From Hygrophila difformis (taxonomy: Eukaryota > Streptophyta > Magnoliopsida > Lamiales > Acanthaceae): a DNA stretch of 64,000 nt. The stretch covers positions 15,669,086 through 15,733,085 of the forward strand of contig JAOANR010000010.1 of the NCBI GenBank assembly GCA_030278955.1, written 5' to 3'. Position 1 is the first letter of the stretch. Every line of letters starts with the position of its first letter. The position numbers and the translations under genes were made by a program. Below the pieces are notes generated by a model. That model saw only the letters and a program-made list of their open reading frames with translations. It searched no databases and was not told the origin of the DNA. Of this stretch, positions 49,001 through 60,717 are shown one piece after another.

Positions 49001-50080
49001 TATCTCTCCATGCCAACGCCAAAGATAGATGGCATTGGACGGCCACTGGCTCGGGTAACTACTCGGTCCGATCAGGTTATGAATGGGTCCTTGCTCATCG
49101 AGGGGAAGGTGCTGATCGTCTCAGATCCTGGGCCTAGAATATCCGTGCTCCAGAAAAGGTAAGGGTTCTCGGGTGGTTGGCTGCACATGACTCGGTCCTT
49201 ACCAATGAGGTTCGTCATGCCCGGGGACTTGTCTCGTCTCCTGCCTGCTTGCTATGTGGTAATGCCAATGAATCCCTCATGCATCTCTTATTCATGTGCC
49301 CTTGGACCGTGGCCTTATTGAATCGCTTTGGTGGTATCCCTTCTGCTATGAATATGAATAACTCTCCTACTGGCAATCATTTCCTTACTCACCATGGTCG
49401 ATTATGGAGTGGTACTCAGTGGGCTGTTATTTGGTGTATTTGGTTGACGAGAAATAATTTCTGCTTCAGGGGTATTATCCCGGATGTTGAGACTGTTTTT
49501 AGACAGGCTTGCTTTCTTGGTAATGCGTTTGATAGAGTTTATGGGCGCCTGCCTCGTCGGGTGGAGATGAGGATGGTCACCTGGAATTCTAATGCTAGCA
49601 AAGGGATTATTTTGCACGTTGATGGTAGCGCTCTTGGAAACCCGGGCAGATCTGGGTTTGGGGGCGTTATTCGTGATAGTTATGGCACTTAGCTCGAAGG
49701 CTTCTCAGGCTATGCGGGGGTCACAACCAATCTGGTAGCTGAGCTTCAGGGCATTTGGAATGGTATTAAGTATCTTCATGACCATGGTATCGAGTCCGCT
49801 TGTTGTTATTCAGATTCTTTGGAGACTCTCCGCCTTATTAGGGAAAGGGTTCCGGAGGATCATCGCCTTTATCCCTTGCTCGAGAACATCACTGGTCTTC
49901 TCCACACACATCCAGGTTATACTTGGCACCACATTCTTAGAGGGTAATTCAGTTGCGGATCACATGGCGAAAATTGGGTCTAGAGAGCTTGAGTTCTTCA
50001 CCACGTGGGCGTACTCACCGGATGATGCTCGTCCTCTCCTTGCGGCGGATATGGCTGGGACTTGGTTCCCGAGATTTTAG
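46019..50080 (+). pseudogene. LINE ORF2 (endonuclease, reverse transcriptase, RNase H)
   Basis: ATG at 46019 opens the AP-type endonuclease (FTILAWNISGA; later GPWMVIGDWNEVLF and KRLDRAVANPAW). A run of seven G at 46231-46237 shifts the frame; others follow near 46690. Stops lie at 47033 and 47416. The RT (47425-48651) has FRPISLCNVAYKILTKVLVN, LLKIDLEKAYDNISW, CKGIRQGDPLSPYLF and the catalytic LMFADDLLLFSKA. A zf-RVT part follows at 48950-49330. The C-terminal RNase H (49600-50080) has LHVDGSALGNPGRSGFGG and CCYSDSLETL. It would act in target-primed reverse transcription if intact. Confidence 0.92.
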
Positions 50081-50190
50081 TTCTTTATTTTTTTTGTTTC
50101 CTCTCCTCTCATCCCCCTGCTGTAGGTTTTTTTATTACTTCCCTTTTGCCAACGCCTTCGGCATCCTTTCACCCAAAAAAAAAAAAAAAA

Positions 50191-50205
50191 CTATTAGCTC
50201 TTACA
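50191..50205. other. LINE target-site duplication (right)
   Basis: CTATTAGCTCTTACA, identical to 44507-44521. Confidence 0.92.
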
Positions 50206-50615
50206 AAATTAATGTCATTATTACGGGTCGAGGAGTATTGAGCTTGGTGCACTTTTTTAATGGCATTTCACGATGATTTTTTTAAAAGGTTTTGTGAAGT
50301 GATGTTAAGTACATCAAAAGCTCCTTCTATTTTTTGATTCTAAAAATAAAAAAAATAAAAAAAAAATAAAAAAAAAAATATTTTTGGGGATTAATTCCGT
50401 CCCACCACCTTGATCAAGACTATAATCACACCAATTTAGAGCAATAATATCGACCCATAATTATCCTACAAAGTGAACTTGGAATTGGTCGAAAAAATTT
50501 TATTTATCCAACCTAATTCCCCAAAGTGAATACTCCTTAGGTAAATTAAAGAGAGTTCAATTGAAGTTTGAAGTTGAGTAAAAAAAAAAAAAGGCACTGC
50601 ACTAGTTTGATAGTG
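50206..50615. other. gene-free stretch with A-rich tract
   Basis: AT-rich, with an A/TAAA tract at 50341-50380 and an A-run at 50580-50592. No gene is supported. Confidence 0.5.
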
Positions 50616-50788
50616 TTTTTTTTTAATTAATGGGTATCCCAGACATGTTGGACCTAAGACTAATCCTTCAAGCATCTGCATGGGCAATGAAGGACGCTTC
50701 TCTCAAAGCAGATTTTTTGCATATACAAAGCTCGAACCCGAGACATTGCTTAAGCGACTAATGCCCCAATCCACTAAAACCAACTGTT
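50616..50788 (-). mobile_element. tRNA-derived SINE, minus strand
   Basis: On the minus strand it begins near CAGTTGGTTTTAGTGG (box A-like), has GGGTTCGAGC (box B) about 45 bases on, shares TGTATATGCA and CTGCTTTG with the copy at 58566, and ends GGGATACCCATTAATT followed by an A-tail (T-run at 50616-50624 on the plus strand). Confidence 0.6.
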
Positions 50789-51102
50789 GTTATCAAAGAT
50801 ATAAAAGTTCTCTCTTTAATGCAGTACACCAAGAGCCAAGAGCTTTCTTACGCCTTTTCGAGATACATAAGTAACCTTCGCACAGGTGAATTTAACGGAT
50901 AAACCTTTATAGTCTCTACAAAGCTTTTTTTTCAAAAAATCCTTGCAATTTTTTTTTTTTTTTTGGAATAAATTCCCTGTCAGATGATCAATAATGATAC
51001 AAAATAATCGTATACGGCAACCCCCCATGAAGAAGGTCTGACGGATATTACAAAAACATTTTACAATGCGTCCAAGAATGGGAATTGTAAGAAGGCTTAT
51101 TT

Positions 51103-51255
51103 TGTACTCCCTCCGTTTCAAAATAAGTGTAACAAAAGGAATGACACGGGATTTAATGCAAGGAACAAAAGTGTTGTAGTTAAAGCTTTTTACCTTTAAA
51201 AGCATTCTAACATTTATTATGAAACATCCAAAAAAGAAAAGTGTTACACTTAATT
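51103..51255 (+). mobile_element. Stowaway/mariner-type MITE, right end decayed
   Basis: It starts TACTCCCTCCGTTTCA, the usual plant Stowaway terminus with TA. The internal ATAAGTGTAACA is mirrored by TGTTACACTTA at 51240-51251, giving a ~150-bp inverted-repeat element. The right CTCCCTCC terminus has been lost. Confidence 0.65.
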
Positions 51256-51529
51256 CCAATTTAGAATTGTGAGAAGCTTCATTCCCCTCAGAGTGGAGCA
51301 GTATTGCAGGACCTCGCTAAATAGGCTGACTGTTAAGAACAAGCACCTGGCAGATACTTCCTCTCTTGAGTCATGTGTAATAACTATACTGTACTCAAGA
51401 GCCAGTTGACGGGAAACAACAGGAAAGCTGAAATGGTAAACAAAATTGCCAACAAAAATGCCAGCTGAACAATCGCTCACATGTCTCAGAAGATTAATTC
51501 CAAAGAAGACATTTAAAATTCTCTATTAA
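51256..51529. other. gene-free spacer
   Basis: No gene supported. Confidence 0.4.
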
Positions 51530-51583
51530 AAAAAAAAAGAAAGAAAAAAAAAAAGAAAAGAAAGAAAGAAAAAAGAAAAATAT
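51530..51583. repeat. purine-rich A/GAAA low-complexity tract
   Basis: An uninterrupted run of A and G (AAAAGAAAG-type) just before the WRKY exon. Confidence 0.8.
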
Positions 51584-51584
51584 G

Positions 51585-51709
51585 CAGGTAGTGAAGGATG
51601 GATACCAATGGAGGAAATGTGGGAAGAAGGTGTCGCGAGACAACCCTTCCCCAAGAGCTTATTACAGGTGTTCCTATACGCCGCCTACCTATCCAGCCAA
51701 AAACAAGGT
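51585..51709 (+). pseudogene. orphan WRKY-domain exon
   Basis: The plus strand encodes [20 protein letters not shown] followed by [13 protein letters not shown]. This is the N-terminal part of a group IIa-like WRKY DNA-binding domain (the WRKY18/40/60 class has [12 protein letters not shown] and [10 protein letters not shown]). The signature WRKYGQK is changed to WRKCGKK. The exon is bounded by TATGCAG on the left and CAAG|GTTAG on the right, so both splice sites look usable. No upstream exon and no zinc-binding C...C...HXH half is recognisable nearby. The first zinc Cys (YYRC) is present. WRKY proteins bind W-box DNA; this fragment alone could not. Most likely a transposed or degenerated gene fragment. 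Confidence 0.75.
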
Positions 51710-52341
51710 TAGAATAGCAAGCCTTGTAGTATCTGAATGTATATTTTAATGAAATTTTCTAAACGTAAGATTCCTCAGGCATTCGGTTTGGTGTATGAAA
51801 AGAAGTAAAGATCCCTCGATTGTAGTTATGTCATACAAAGGGAAGCACAAAGTTCCAGCTTGAAACAGAGTTTCTTTGCCCCCAGGGACTTTGGGCAGCA
51901 TTACATCCCCGAGCTCATCCAGAATGATTAAGTTCACCAACAAAATTGTAGTTAGCCCAAAAGAAGAAAGAGGTTCAAAAGGTAAATTTGAGGGAACACT
52001 GGAGTTCCAGCAGTATATTGTGGAAAACATGGCTTCTATACCTTAACCAAAAGATCCCAGTTTCAAAGCACAACCGGAAGCTGCCATTTCAGAAAAAATT
52101 CTTGAAACAACATAAGCAATTAATAGCTTAGAATTTGCAAGATCATCAACAATTTACACACTATTGTAATTTACTACACAATTGTGCCACTATGTTATCC
52201 ATGGGTAAGAATAGAATTAAATTACAAATTACAATCATGAGATTTGTACGCAAACTTGAGTCAGCTAGAGCCACATTCAACAGCAGGAATAAACTACACA
52301 CAATAGATTACAATTCGTTGATTTCAGTATCCATAAAAGTA
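51710..52341. other. gene-free spacer downstream of the glycosylase gene
   Basis: No gene is supported. It presumably holds the 3' UTR of the minus-strand glycosylase in its right part. Confidence 0.4.
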
Positions 52342-54533
52342 CTATGTTGACAAACTCAAATCATCTATATCTCTAACTATCAAATCTAATTTCAGTACAT
52401 CTTCAGGTGGTTTATCATCATTCTTAGATGGTATGCTCCCATTCTTGTCACTTACAACTATGCATTCGTGATATCTGAAACAACTTATAAGATGGTCATT
52501 TGTAATTCCAGCTGCTTGCATAAAGGAGTAGATTACTGTTGGCCCAACTCCCCGTAATCCTCTTCTAACTAGGTCTTTGCTTATGGTATCTGCTTTGGAA
52601 GTTTTAATTGGGACTTGCCTAGGATATCGGAAATTTCCAATAATAGGCTTGTAGTTGATGAAATCCCAAATGTATTTGTCAAAAGAACCAAATTCATCTA
52701 TGATCTGCACAATCAGATAAAAAGGATACAAACATTAAAAAATCAACCTCAGTTTTTAAATAAACCTTTTAAAGCTCTGAACTATATCCCTTCTGCCCAT
52801 TATATTCATCTTTCCTCTTTGGGCGGGATAGTTAGGAAGCATTTAATCAGGTAAATGACTTGTCATTATTCTAGGTAAACCTACCATAATCATAAGATTC
52901 AATGTAAGGATCAATATGAACCATCATATTCTCATTTCAATATAGAAGATTGAAAGATATATTTCACCTTTTCTTTTTCTTGATTATTCTTGAAACCAAT
53001 GCAGTGAGATTGAGTGAGATTGTAACTATCTTATGACTACACATAATTTCAGCAGGACCACAACAATATGGATGGAGTATAAGTGGTACATGTACCTTGC
53101 AAATTTGACGTGCATTTTCAATAATTGATCGCAACTTTACTTCCGATAGAAGCAAGCTGGCAGGGCCTCCTGCTGTTGCAATTTTCTTCTCATTTAACTT
53201 TGATACAGCAACAGGATTAAAGTCAAGGAAAACTTCTCTGCAATCCAACAAATTGGCATCGATCAACTCTAGCTTGTATAAATACAAGACTTATAGAATA
53301 CCATTGTATTTGTGTTTATAGTACCAGGGCAAATGCAAATGCACCTGAATATATGCCTTTTGCTAAGAATGGCAGGCCAAGTTAGTTCAGCCAATGCAGT
53401 TGAAAAGCTAAGCAGTTCAAAAAGCTTCCTGAAGAATGTAAATTGATGAAAGTAATTTTTCATTAGTTGATTGGAAGTAACAAAGGTGATAAGAAAATTT
53501 ATAGTATAACGGAATTACATACCTGTCATCATGAACAGGAAGCCCCCATTCTTCATCATGGAATGCAGCATATAACGGATCTTTAGAAAAAGACGAGAAA
53601 AAATGAGAGCTAGTTAAGAATACACTCATGGAAGATCCAGAGTCTAACTGCATTGAGTACAATTGACATTGCACAGCTAATTGCATTATCATCCAAAGCA
53701 GCTCATTCATGATCACACATGCAGAATTTAATGTAAGCGGTTATGGAGGACGGAATTCACTGATGTAGTTCAAATTCAGAAAGTCAAATTCTAATAAATG
53801 TTACAAAGGCAAGAAACCACAAAAGAGAAGTTCGTGGACCATCAGAGTCGAAAGTCAAATACAGATCACAATGCCCTAAGGCCTAATGGCTATGGTGGGA
53901 ACTGAGAAATCATACATTTGATATTTTCTCATCACACACAGCATTCACGAATCATTCAGAAATGAAAAAAGTAGATGATCAAACCATCCACATACCAGTA
54001 TTCGAAGTCACCCAGGCACATCTTTTCTTAACCATAGCACAATCAATCGCCAGTCCGTCTACATCGCTGCCAACATTCCTCCAATTTTCCTCCTTACTCT
54101 CGATTTTCTCCCCTTTACTGCTGCAATGCAGCTTCCTCTTCGAAATTGGGGTGACAACCTCGCGGCGTCGCCCGCTAACCCTACCCGTCGACGCTCGGCT
54201 GTGAGAAGAGTTGGACGAAGCATCAGACGAGCAAGAAGCACTTAAAGACAAATTTTGTTGCCGATGAGCCAAAATTGTGGCGACGCAGTTCAATTTCTTC
54301 CCCACAGGCGACACAATTTTCTCCGACGCCATTTCCGGCAGCTGGAGCGCCGCCGGGGACCTTTTCCCCCTGGTCTCCTCCGAATCTTCCGCCCGCTGCA
54401 TCTTCTCACACTTTAACTTCAAAATAGGCTTCCACAATTCGACAGATCTGCCTTTATTTCCTGCCGGCACGAGCACCGGCCGAGCTTCTGGTTCTGTCAT
54501 ATTCAGCGATTTCACCCCTGGAGATCCTGACAT
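52342..54533 (-). CDS. DNA-3-methyladenine glycosylase I (TAG family), five exons
   Basis: Exons on the minus strand: 54533-53996, 53580-53523, 53428-53345, 53237-53096 and 52704-52342. All introns are GT-AG and every joint is in frame, giving 394 residues and TAG stop. The ATG at 54533 (MSGSPGVKSLN) is chosen as the first in-frame ATG. The first ~165 residues are a basic, Ser-rich plant N-terminal extension with SKRKLHCSSKG. The catalytic domain starts at KKRCAWVT and includes FHDEEWGLPVHDD, LFELLSFSTALAELTWPAIL, ARQVP-like YPRQVPIKTSKA, GLRGVGPTVIYSFMQAAGI and NDHLISCFRYHEC. The Cys, His, His and Cys that bind zinc in E. coli Tag, and the Glu after HDE, are present. The enzyme removes 3-methyladenine from alkylated DNA in base-excision repair, probably in the nucleus. 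The acidic tail (DDKPPEDVLKLDLIVRDIDD) is not part of the catalytic core. Confidence 0.93.
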
Positions 54534-57500
54534 TATCAATTTACAAGTCACAATCTGCAAAATTCAGCAAACCTCAACTCTAGAAGATTCAATCAAGCGG
54601 AAAGGAGGTTCCCAGGGAGACTTGGGAAGAATCACAGTAGAATAAGTTCGAGAAAGTGAAAGAGAATCAAAATGCAGTTTGATTTGAAGTAGTGCGGCGA
54701 CGGCGGCGGTGATTGGACCGCCACAAGCGGCGGCGGGGGAGGAGGAGGAGAAATGGGTTAAGAAAAAGGGACAGAAGCGGAGCGTGCACATGCATATGTC
54801 CCGAGGAAAAAGCAGGAAAACGATTGATTAGCCGCATCTGGGTTTTGCTTATTGGGCCCTTCGTGGGCTGTAAGAGTAGTAACGATTATGGCCCATTGGC
54901 CCAAATGTGAATGAGATAAGTCACTTCTATGTTGATTTAAGATTTGGAGGCCCATCCGCTTAGAAGGCCTACAGCCCAACTTAGTCTTTGCCCACAATCC
55001 AATATCAAACGCCTCATAATTTTGTGATTGTAATTTTGACACACTCCAATCCATGCATTTGAATGTGTTTAATAATTTCTAAGAAAATTATATCAAAACA
55101 TTATTAAAGTATAAAACTAAATTAAACACCAAGGGAGTTGGCCTGCGTTTGCTTTAAAATTTATAATCAATGAGAAAGAGTTTTGCCATCAAACATCGTT
55201 CTATTTGGATATGGATAACGTGCAGAATCTGCATATGCAGATTTTGTTAACGGACCAAGCATTTGTGACAGCTCAATATGACAGTGATGCCCGATGATGG
55301 TTTGTGATATCATTTTCAATCCATCACATAATTCCATTCTCGCAACATTCTGCATATACAGATATTGTCATTCTGCACCATAACCAGATTATTCATATTC
55401 TAGCCAATCAAATCGGATTAAAGTTAATTTGAGTCATTGTTGACAAATATGTAGACAGTGCAAACAAATAGAAAAGCAGAGACTTTGTCTAAATTGGTTA
55501 GAATGATATTGGTTTGAGTATACAAGACCCCTGTCAATGATTTGGGCCCCAATTTCTTTTGGTTTTGTTCACTTTAATTTGAGGAGATAATGATCGATTA
55601 AAATTTCAATGGAATTGTTATCCTATTAATTTAGTTCATTAATATATCAAGTATCCTTATATACTCAAGGGCTCTAATATCTCTAAGTAAGCAAGCAATT
55701 AACCTTGATAAAATAATTTATCAAGGCTAATCACCCCATGTAAGGCATTAAGGTGTTAAACATTTTATTTGTCTTTTACAATCTATAAAGAATAAAAAAA
55801 AAAAAAAAAAAGGGGGTGGTTTGATGAAAAATCATACTTGGGGATCAGCTGTTTGGCGGGGGTTAGGCTACATATTGTTTTCTGTAAATATTGACACTCG
55901 AGTGTTAGCAAAGAAGTGTAAGAGCCAAGTCACACAAATTACAAATAAATAGAGGAGATGGATAGAGGTATGGTAGGGAATGAGCTTCCAACCATAAGGT
56001 TGAAAGTTATGGAACTTGACCTTTAGACCAAATATCAATACCTGCTAAGCTACATACGTAGTATTTATTTGGGTGTTTTAGTTTTAATTCTTTTTAGATA
56101 AATTTTTTATTCGATTTATTTGAATTAATTAATCTGGAATCATTTTCTAGCATAGGTCTAAAGTAGTGATTTGAGCCTCCACACTCTTCCAAATATAGAT
56201 TTAAGGTTGATCATCCAGAATAAATAACTTACTATTCAATAAATAAAAGAGCAATTCAAATAACTTACACTATTCAATACATATACATTTTTGTGATGAA
56301 TGGAAAAGTGATTATTAAGATGTCCCGAGTAATTTTTATGATATTTATGAAAGTAATGTCGGGGCTTGGTTTTGAGATAATATTTTCAACCCAATATACA
56401 GAAATCTCACTCTCATTATATTTATATATTCTCCCATGACGCAGCTGCACCGGCAGATTCCCCTATAGTTCGAACTATCATAGATTAACAACAAATTAAA
56501 ATTGTATAAATACGAATGAAATGCTAGCCCAGTAGTAATATAATGAAGATCGGGTTTACATTCACCTCGGTGATAGGGAGTATATTAATAGGTTAATAAT
56601 TTGTTTGTAATTCATCCTAATAAACATAAAATAAAAAGCCTACAGATTGCCTAGTCCGGATCAAATTCGCCTATTCGGACAATTTCTTTGAGATGGTTTT
56701 TATTGTCTAAACAATACCAAATACTGTCTTGTGATGACAACGCATAGGATCTTTGGTGTTTATGTGATTGAATAATGAAGGAACCTGGAAAAGGAAAAGG
56801 AGAAGATCGAAATATTCAAAACGGGAATAAAAAGCCGATATATGCAAGAGGCATGGATGTGATGAAAATATATAAGGGCCAAATAGAATGAGCATGCATA
56901 GTTGGTGTTAATTAGTCAATAGATTCTAAATTAAAGCAGCAACTAATTAAATCCTGAATCTGATTCTTAATTGGGAATCATTTTTCCGTACTTAACAATA
57001 TTAATTTATATACAAATCAATCATTTTATTCTTTTTTTCATCATCATATATCAGCATGAGTTATAATATATTATGCATAGAACTATATTGTAAAGTATAT
57101 AAGAACTCTAGCTATTCATATACGAACTAAAATATTACAAAGAGTTGAGCATGTCCTCCCTTTGCTAGACAATTGGAGAAGATGCATTCATCATTCATGG
57201 GCTACGTGGGAGCTGAGATCAATAGGAATGCACTAATCCGAAAAAAAATAAAAAAAAAAATAAATAAATAAATCTTTAGATTATATATAATTATATATAT
57301 ATCAAAATAAAAGCATAATTAATTTTTACACCAGCTTTTAAAGCAGTTGCTGCGAAAAGAAGATGTGCAAATATTTGTAAATAACATTAAGGTTAGGAGC
57401 TTTCGAAAACTATTTTTCAATTTAAATAAATTTTTCAATTGTTTAAAAAAATATAGCTACTTCTAAAAAAACACTTCATAGAAAATTAACAACTTCAAGC

Positions 57501-58565
57501 ACTATCAAATTATACTATTCTTTTCACCAAAAAAAAAAAAAATTATACTATTCCAGCTGGCGGTTTCCAACTATATATATATTGTGCATAACACACACCG
57601 TTATTGTAAATTGAGTATTTTTAGAATTGTAAATGGTTTTTAAAGTTGTGGATGGTGTAAAATCCGATATCCAAGTAAAGTAGAATATTCGCCGCCTCAG
57701 CCATCATCAAAGATAAAATCTTGTTTATAAGATAAAAACCAGTCCGGTTTCTGTAATGACAATTAATTTGTCTGTACATGCTAATGATGTCTACGCTATG
57801 AAAAATGATGTTAGTTCCATGAAAAATGATGTTGCTTATTTTATAATATTCATCATTTTTTCATGCGCACACATATTATTTCATCACATAGTCATCATTT
57901 TTCATTGCTCTGCCATCATTTTTCTATGCATATGCATCATTCCATTTTTGTTAGTATATGCTGTTGACAGAACACAAGCCACACCCGATAAAAACAACCT
58001 TCTTTTTTTCTTCTTCTTTTTTTTTTCTTTTTTCTTTCTTTTTTCTTTTGGCTTCTCCAATGACAATGGGAAACCTGTCTGTCTATTACACAATATTAAT
58101 TCATCCATTCATTTTACTTTTATTATAATGCAAGACTAAGAGCTTCCCTCAAATTTTAAAAATGACAACACAGAATAAGAAAAGGTGACCAAATCTATCC
58201 AATAATTACTTTTGCTGATCACTTATTTTACAAAGTTTTTAATCATCTCTTCCACGTCGTAACAATTGGCAGAAGATATCCACCATTTCTAATTATTTAA
58301 TTACTTTTATATTTTGCTAAAAGTAATTAAAAATTTATATTCAGCCAAAAGTAATTAAAGAGAGCAGCAACTAAAGTTGGGCAGCTCACACTGCGGATCA
58401 ATTCGCAGCAGCGCACATATAATTATTGTTTTTGTGATTTTTTTAGGAGACGAATCCAGTGTTTTTGTATCTTTTTACAAAGAAAAAAAATTATTTTGTA
58501 ATAAATTCCGTTCTATATATTTATATTTATGTTACTTTCAATATTATGTTAACCTTTACCAAACG
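54534..58565. other. 4-kb intergenic region
   Basis: No gene is supported. Contents seen: the GC-rich 5' flank of the glycosylase gene (54690-54760), an A-run at 55796-55812, A/T-rich tracts at 57240-57310 and 57528-57541, a repeated AAAAATGATG cluster at 57799-57930, and a T/C tract at 58002-58048. A segment at 55345-55400 (CTGCACCATAACCAGATTAT) resembles 62806-62825. The open frame at 57756-58139 looks like a product of low-complexity sequence. Confidence 0.5.
57799..57930. repeat. cluster of AAAAATGATG motifs in both orientations
   Basis: Two direct copies of ATGAAAAATGATG (57798 and 57819) are followed by three complements (CATCATTTTT at 57851, 57892 and 57913). The region could fold back on itself. 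Confidence 0.6.
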
Positions 58566-58741
58566 CAGTTGGCATGAGTGGCACGACGCTCTGGTAGCTT
58601 AAATAAATATTTTAGGTTCGAGCTTTTGTATATGCATAATTCTGCTTTGTGAGAGACAACCCTTTAATGCCCACAAGATCTTCGAGGAATTAGTCTTGGG
58701 TCCAGTGTGGCCTGAGGATACCTGCTATATTCCAAAAAATA
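58566..58741 (+). mobile_element. tRNA-derived SINE, plus strand
   Basis: TGGCATGAGTGG (box A-like) is followed by GGTTCGAGC (box B), then TTGTATATGCA, CTGCTTTGTGAGAGA, a segment shared with 50616-50788 (GACTAAT/ATTAGTC region), GGATACC and a short A-tail. Confidence 0.6.
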
Positions 58742-59504
58742 TTATCTTGCCTTTTACTCTATGTGATTGTTATTCCTAAATAGTATTTATATAATAGTTA
58801 ATTAATGTAATTCTTCACTATAGAAATTGAATTGAAAGTAATGACTGTAAAAGAATGGAGGGAATATTTTAGATTTAAGTTCTTGAATACATAATCTCTT
58901 TAAAAATTTACTCAAAGAAAGCTATTAATCACTAGGGTCATATACATATAGAGGCTTTTATCATTCAAAAATTAGGAAACCTTGAATTTAAAGCATGTGT
59001 AGAAAACTGTAAGAGAGATTCTGATCCCATAATTATTAGTTTGCGAAATATATAGATGTTTAAAAAGCTAAATAGTTCTCCACAGATTAGAAAATCAAAA
59101 ATTGATCAGAATGAGTTTGAATTCGAAACTTAAATCCTAAAACTACTAACCCACTGCGACGTGAAGGTACTCAATTAAAAAAACTACCTTTTATATATCT
59201 AAAATTTTAAATAAATAAACAAATAATAGAAAATAAAAGGAAGAGATAAAAGTAGTGACAATGCATGCATAATATAAAATCTATATTGGGGTTATGGGTA
59301 TCCCGTAGAATAATGTACATATTTTAAAGAGGGAAGCTTATGGACCATCCATGTCCCATGACACGTGGATCTGCGGAGAAATGCCACATATCTATATCTC
59401 CCATTTACTATGTATACATGTATATAAAGGGTCGTTTGATGCACATCAATTGCACCAACTGAAATAATTAGCTGCGCCTGCACCAGATAAGGCAAGTTCC
59501 AAAC
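58742..59504. other. upstream region of the HOOKLESS1-like gene
   Basis: AT-rich with no supported ORF. GTATATAAAGG at about 59420 is a plausible TATA box, 80 bases before the ATG at 59505. Confidence 0.5.
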
Positions 59505-60678
59505 ATGCTCTTGAACAGGATAGCGGCCCCCGTGGCAACTTTTCCAGTGGAGGAGAAGGTGGCGGCGGCGGTGGTGGTGAGGGAGTACGATGGAGCGCGA
59601 GACAAGGCCGCCGTGGACAGTGGCGGATCCAGAAAAAAATTTAAGCGGGGTCACCAAAATAATAATTTAAATTTAAATATATTAAATATAATATTTAAAT
59701 TTAAATATATTAAATATAACAATCAAAACATACCTCTTACAAATACTCTCTACAGTCTTTCATACTTTGAAATTGACTAATAACAGTTTCATTCATCCTC
59801 CTGAGGAGAGTTTCTTTCTCAATAGCACAAATAAGAGAATCGTTGATCAAAAAATCACCACCTATTCGATTTCGTAAATCAGATTTCACAAGTTTTTGGG
59901 GTCCCTACAAAAATTTAAGCGGGTGCACTAAACTACGCATAAATATTTTTTACCTTACAACACAAATTTAAGCGGTGTCCCGTGCCCCCGGTACGGGGAA
60001 CGTGCGTCCGCCCCTGGCCGTGGAGGAGCTGGAGCAACAGTGCCAGGTGGGTCAACCCGGAAAACCATCACTTGTGACCAAGGGCGACCCCATTGCCCGA
60101 GTCCGCAACTTCTCTTGTCACACTATGCTGGTAAGGATTCTAAAGTATCAGTTATTATAGGCTGTGTATAGACTGTCCCGCAAAAAAAAAATAAAATAAA
60201 ATACATTTATTCAACTACTCATGGAATAAGAGAGAAAAGAATATACTCTCTTATTTATTATATGTATGTGTATGCATAGTTCAATACATAATTAAAAGGT
60301 TTAATTGTGATTACTTAGTTGTTGAATTAATAATAAGGTGAATGTAATACTGATGACCAGTGGGCATGCATGCAGGTAGCTGAAAATGGGGGAGAAATTG
60401 TGGGAGTGATAAGGGGGTGTGTAAAATCAGTGAGTATAGGGAAGACAAGTGCAGCCACAGCTGGACGACTTCCAATCTATGTGAACTTGGCTTACATCCT
60501 TGGACTTAGGGTTTCCTCCACACACAGGTCTCTCTCAAATCTCAATTAACCCCAAATTAAACCACTTTCTTAAATACAATTAAAGAGTATTTGGAATATT
60601 CTTTGCGATGACAAAGTTGGTGTATTCCATTAGCAGCAGTTTTATGAATAAAATGGCTTAGGCCCTCCTTTACCCCAA

Positions 60679-60717
<39 letters not shown>

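Larger units (their letters stand above)
44522..50190 (+). mobile_element. plant L1-type LINE, full length but mutated
   Basis: 5.67 kb bounded by a perfect 15-bp target duplication and ending in a poly(A) tail (50175-50190). ORF1 and ORF2 overlap. ORF2 has endonuclease, RT, zf-RVT and a C-terminal RNase H, as in many plant L1 elements. Several nonsense codons and frameshifts disable it. Confidence 0.93.

Noticed and set aside
50816..51259. 147-residue minus-strand ORF
   Set aside because: It crosses poly(T/A) tracts and the MITE; no conserved domain.
57756..58139. 127-residue ORF with hydrophobic stretches
   Set aside because: The hydrophobicity comes from repeated ATTTTT-type sequence and a T/C tract; no conserved motif.
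58566..58741. tRNA gene
   Set aside because: Box A- and B-like sequences are present but no cloverleaf can be drawn; a SINE explains it better.
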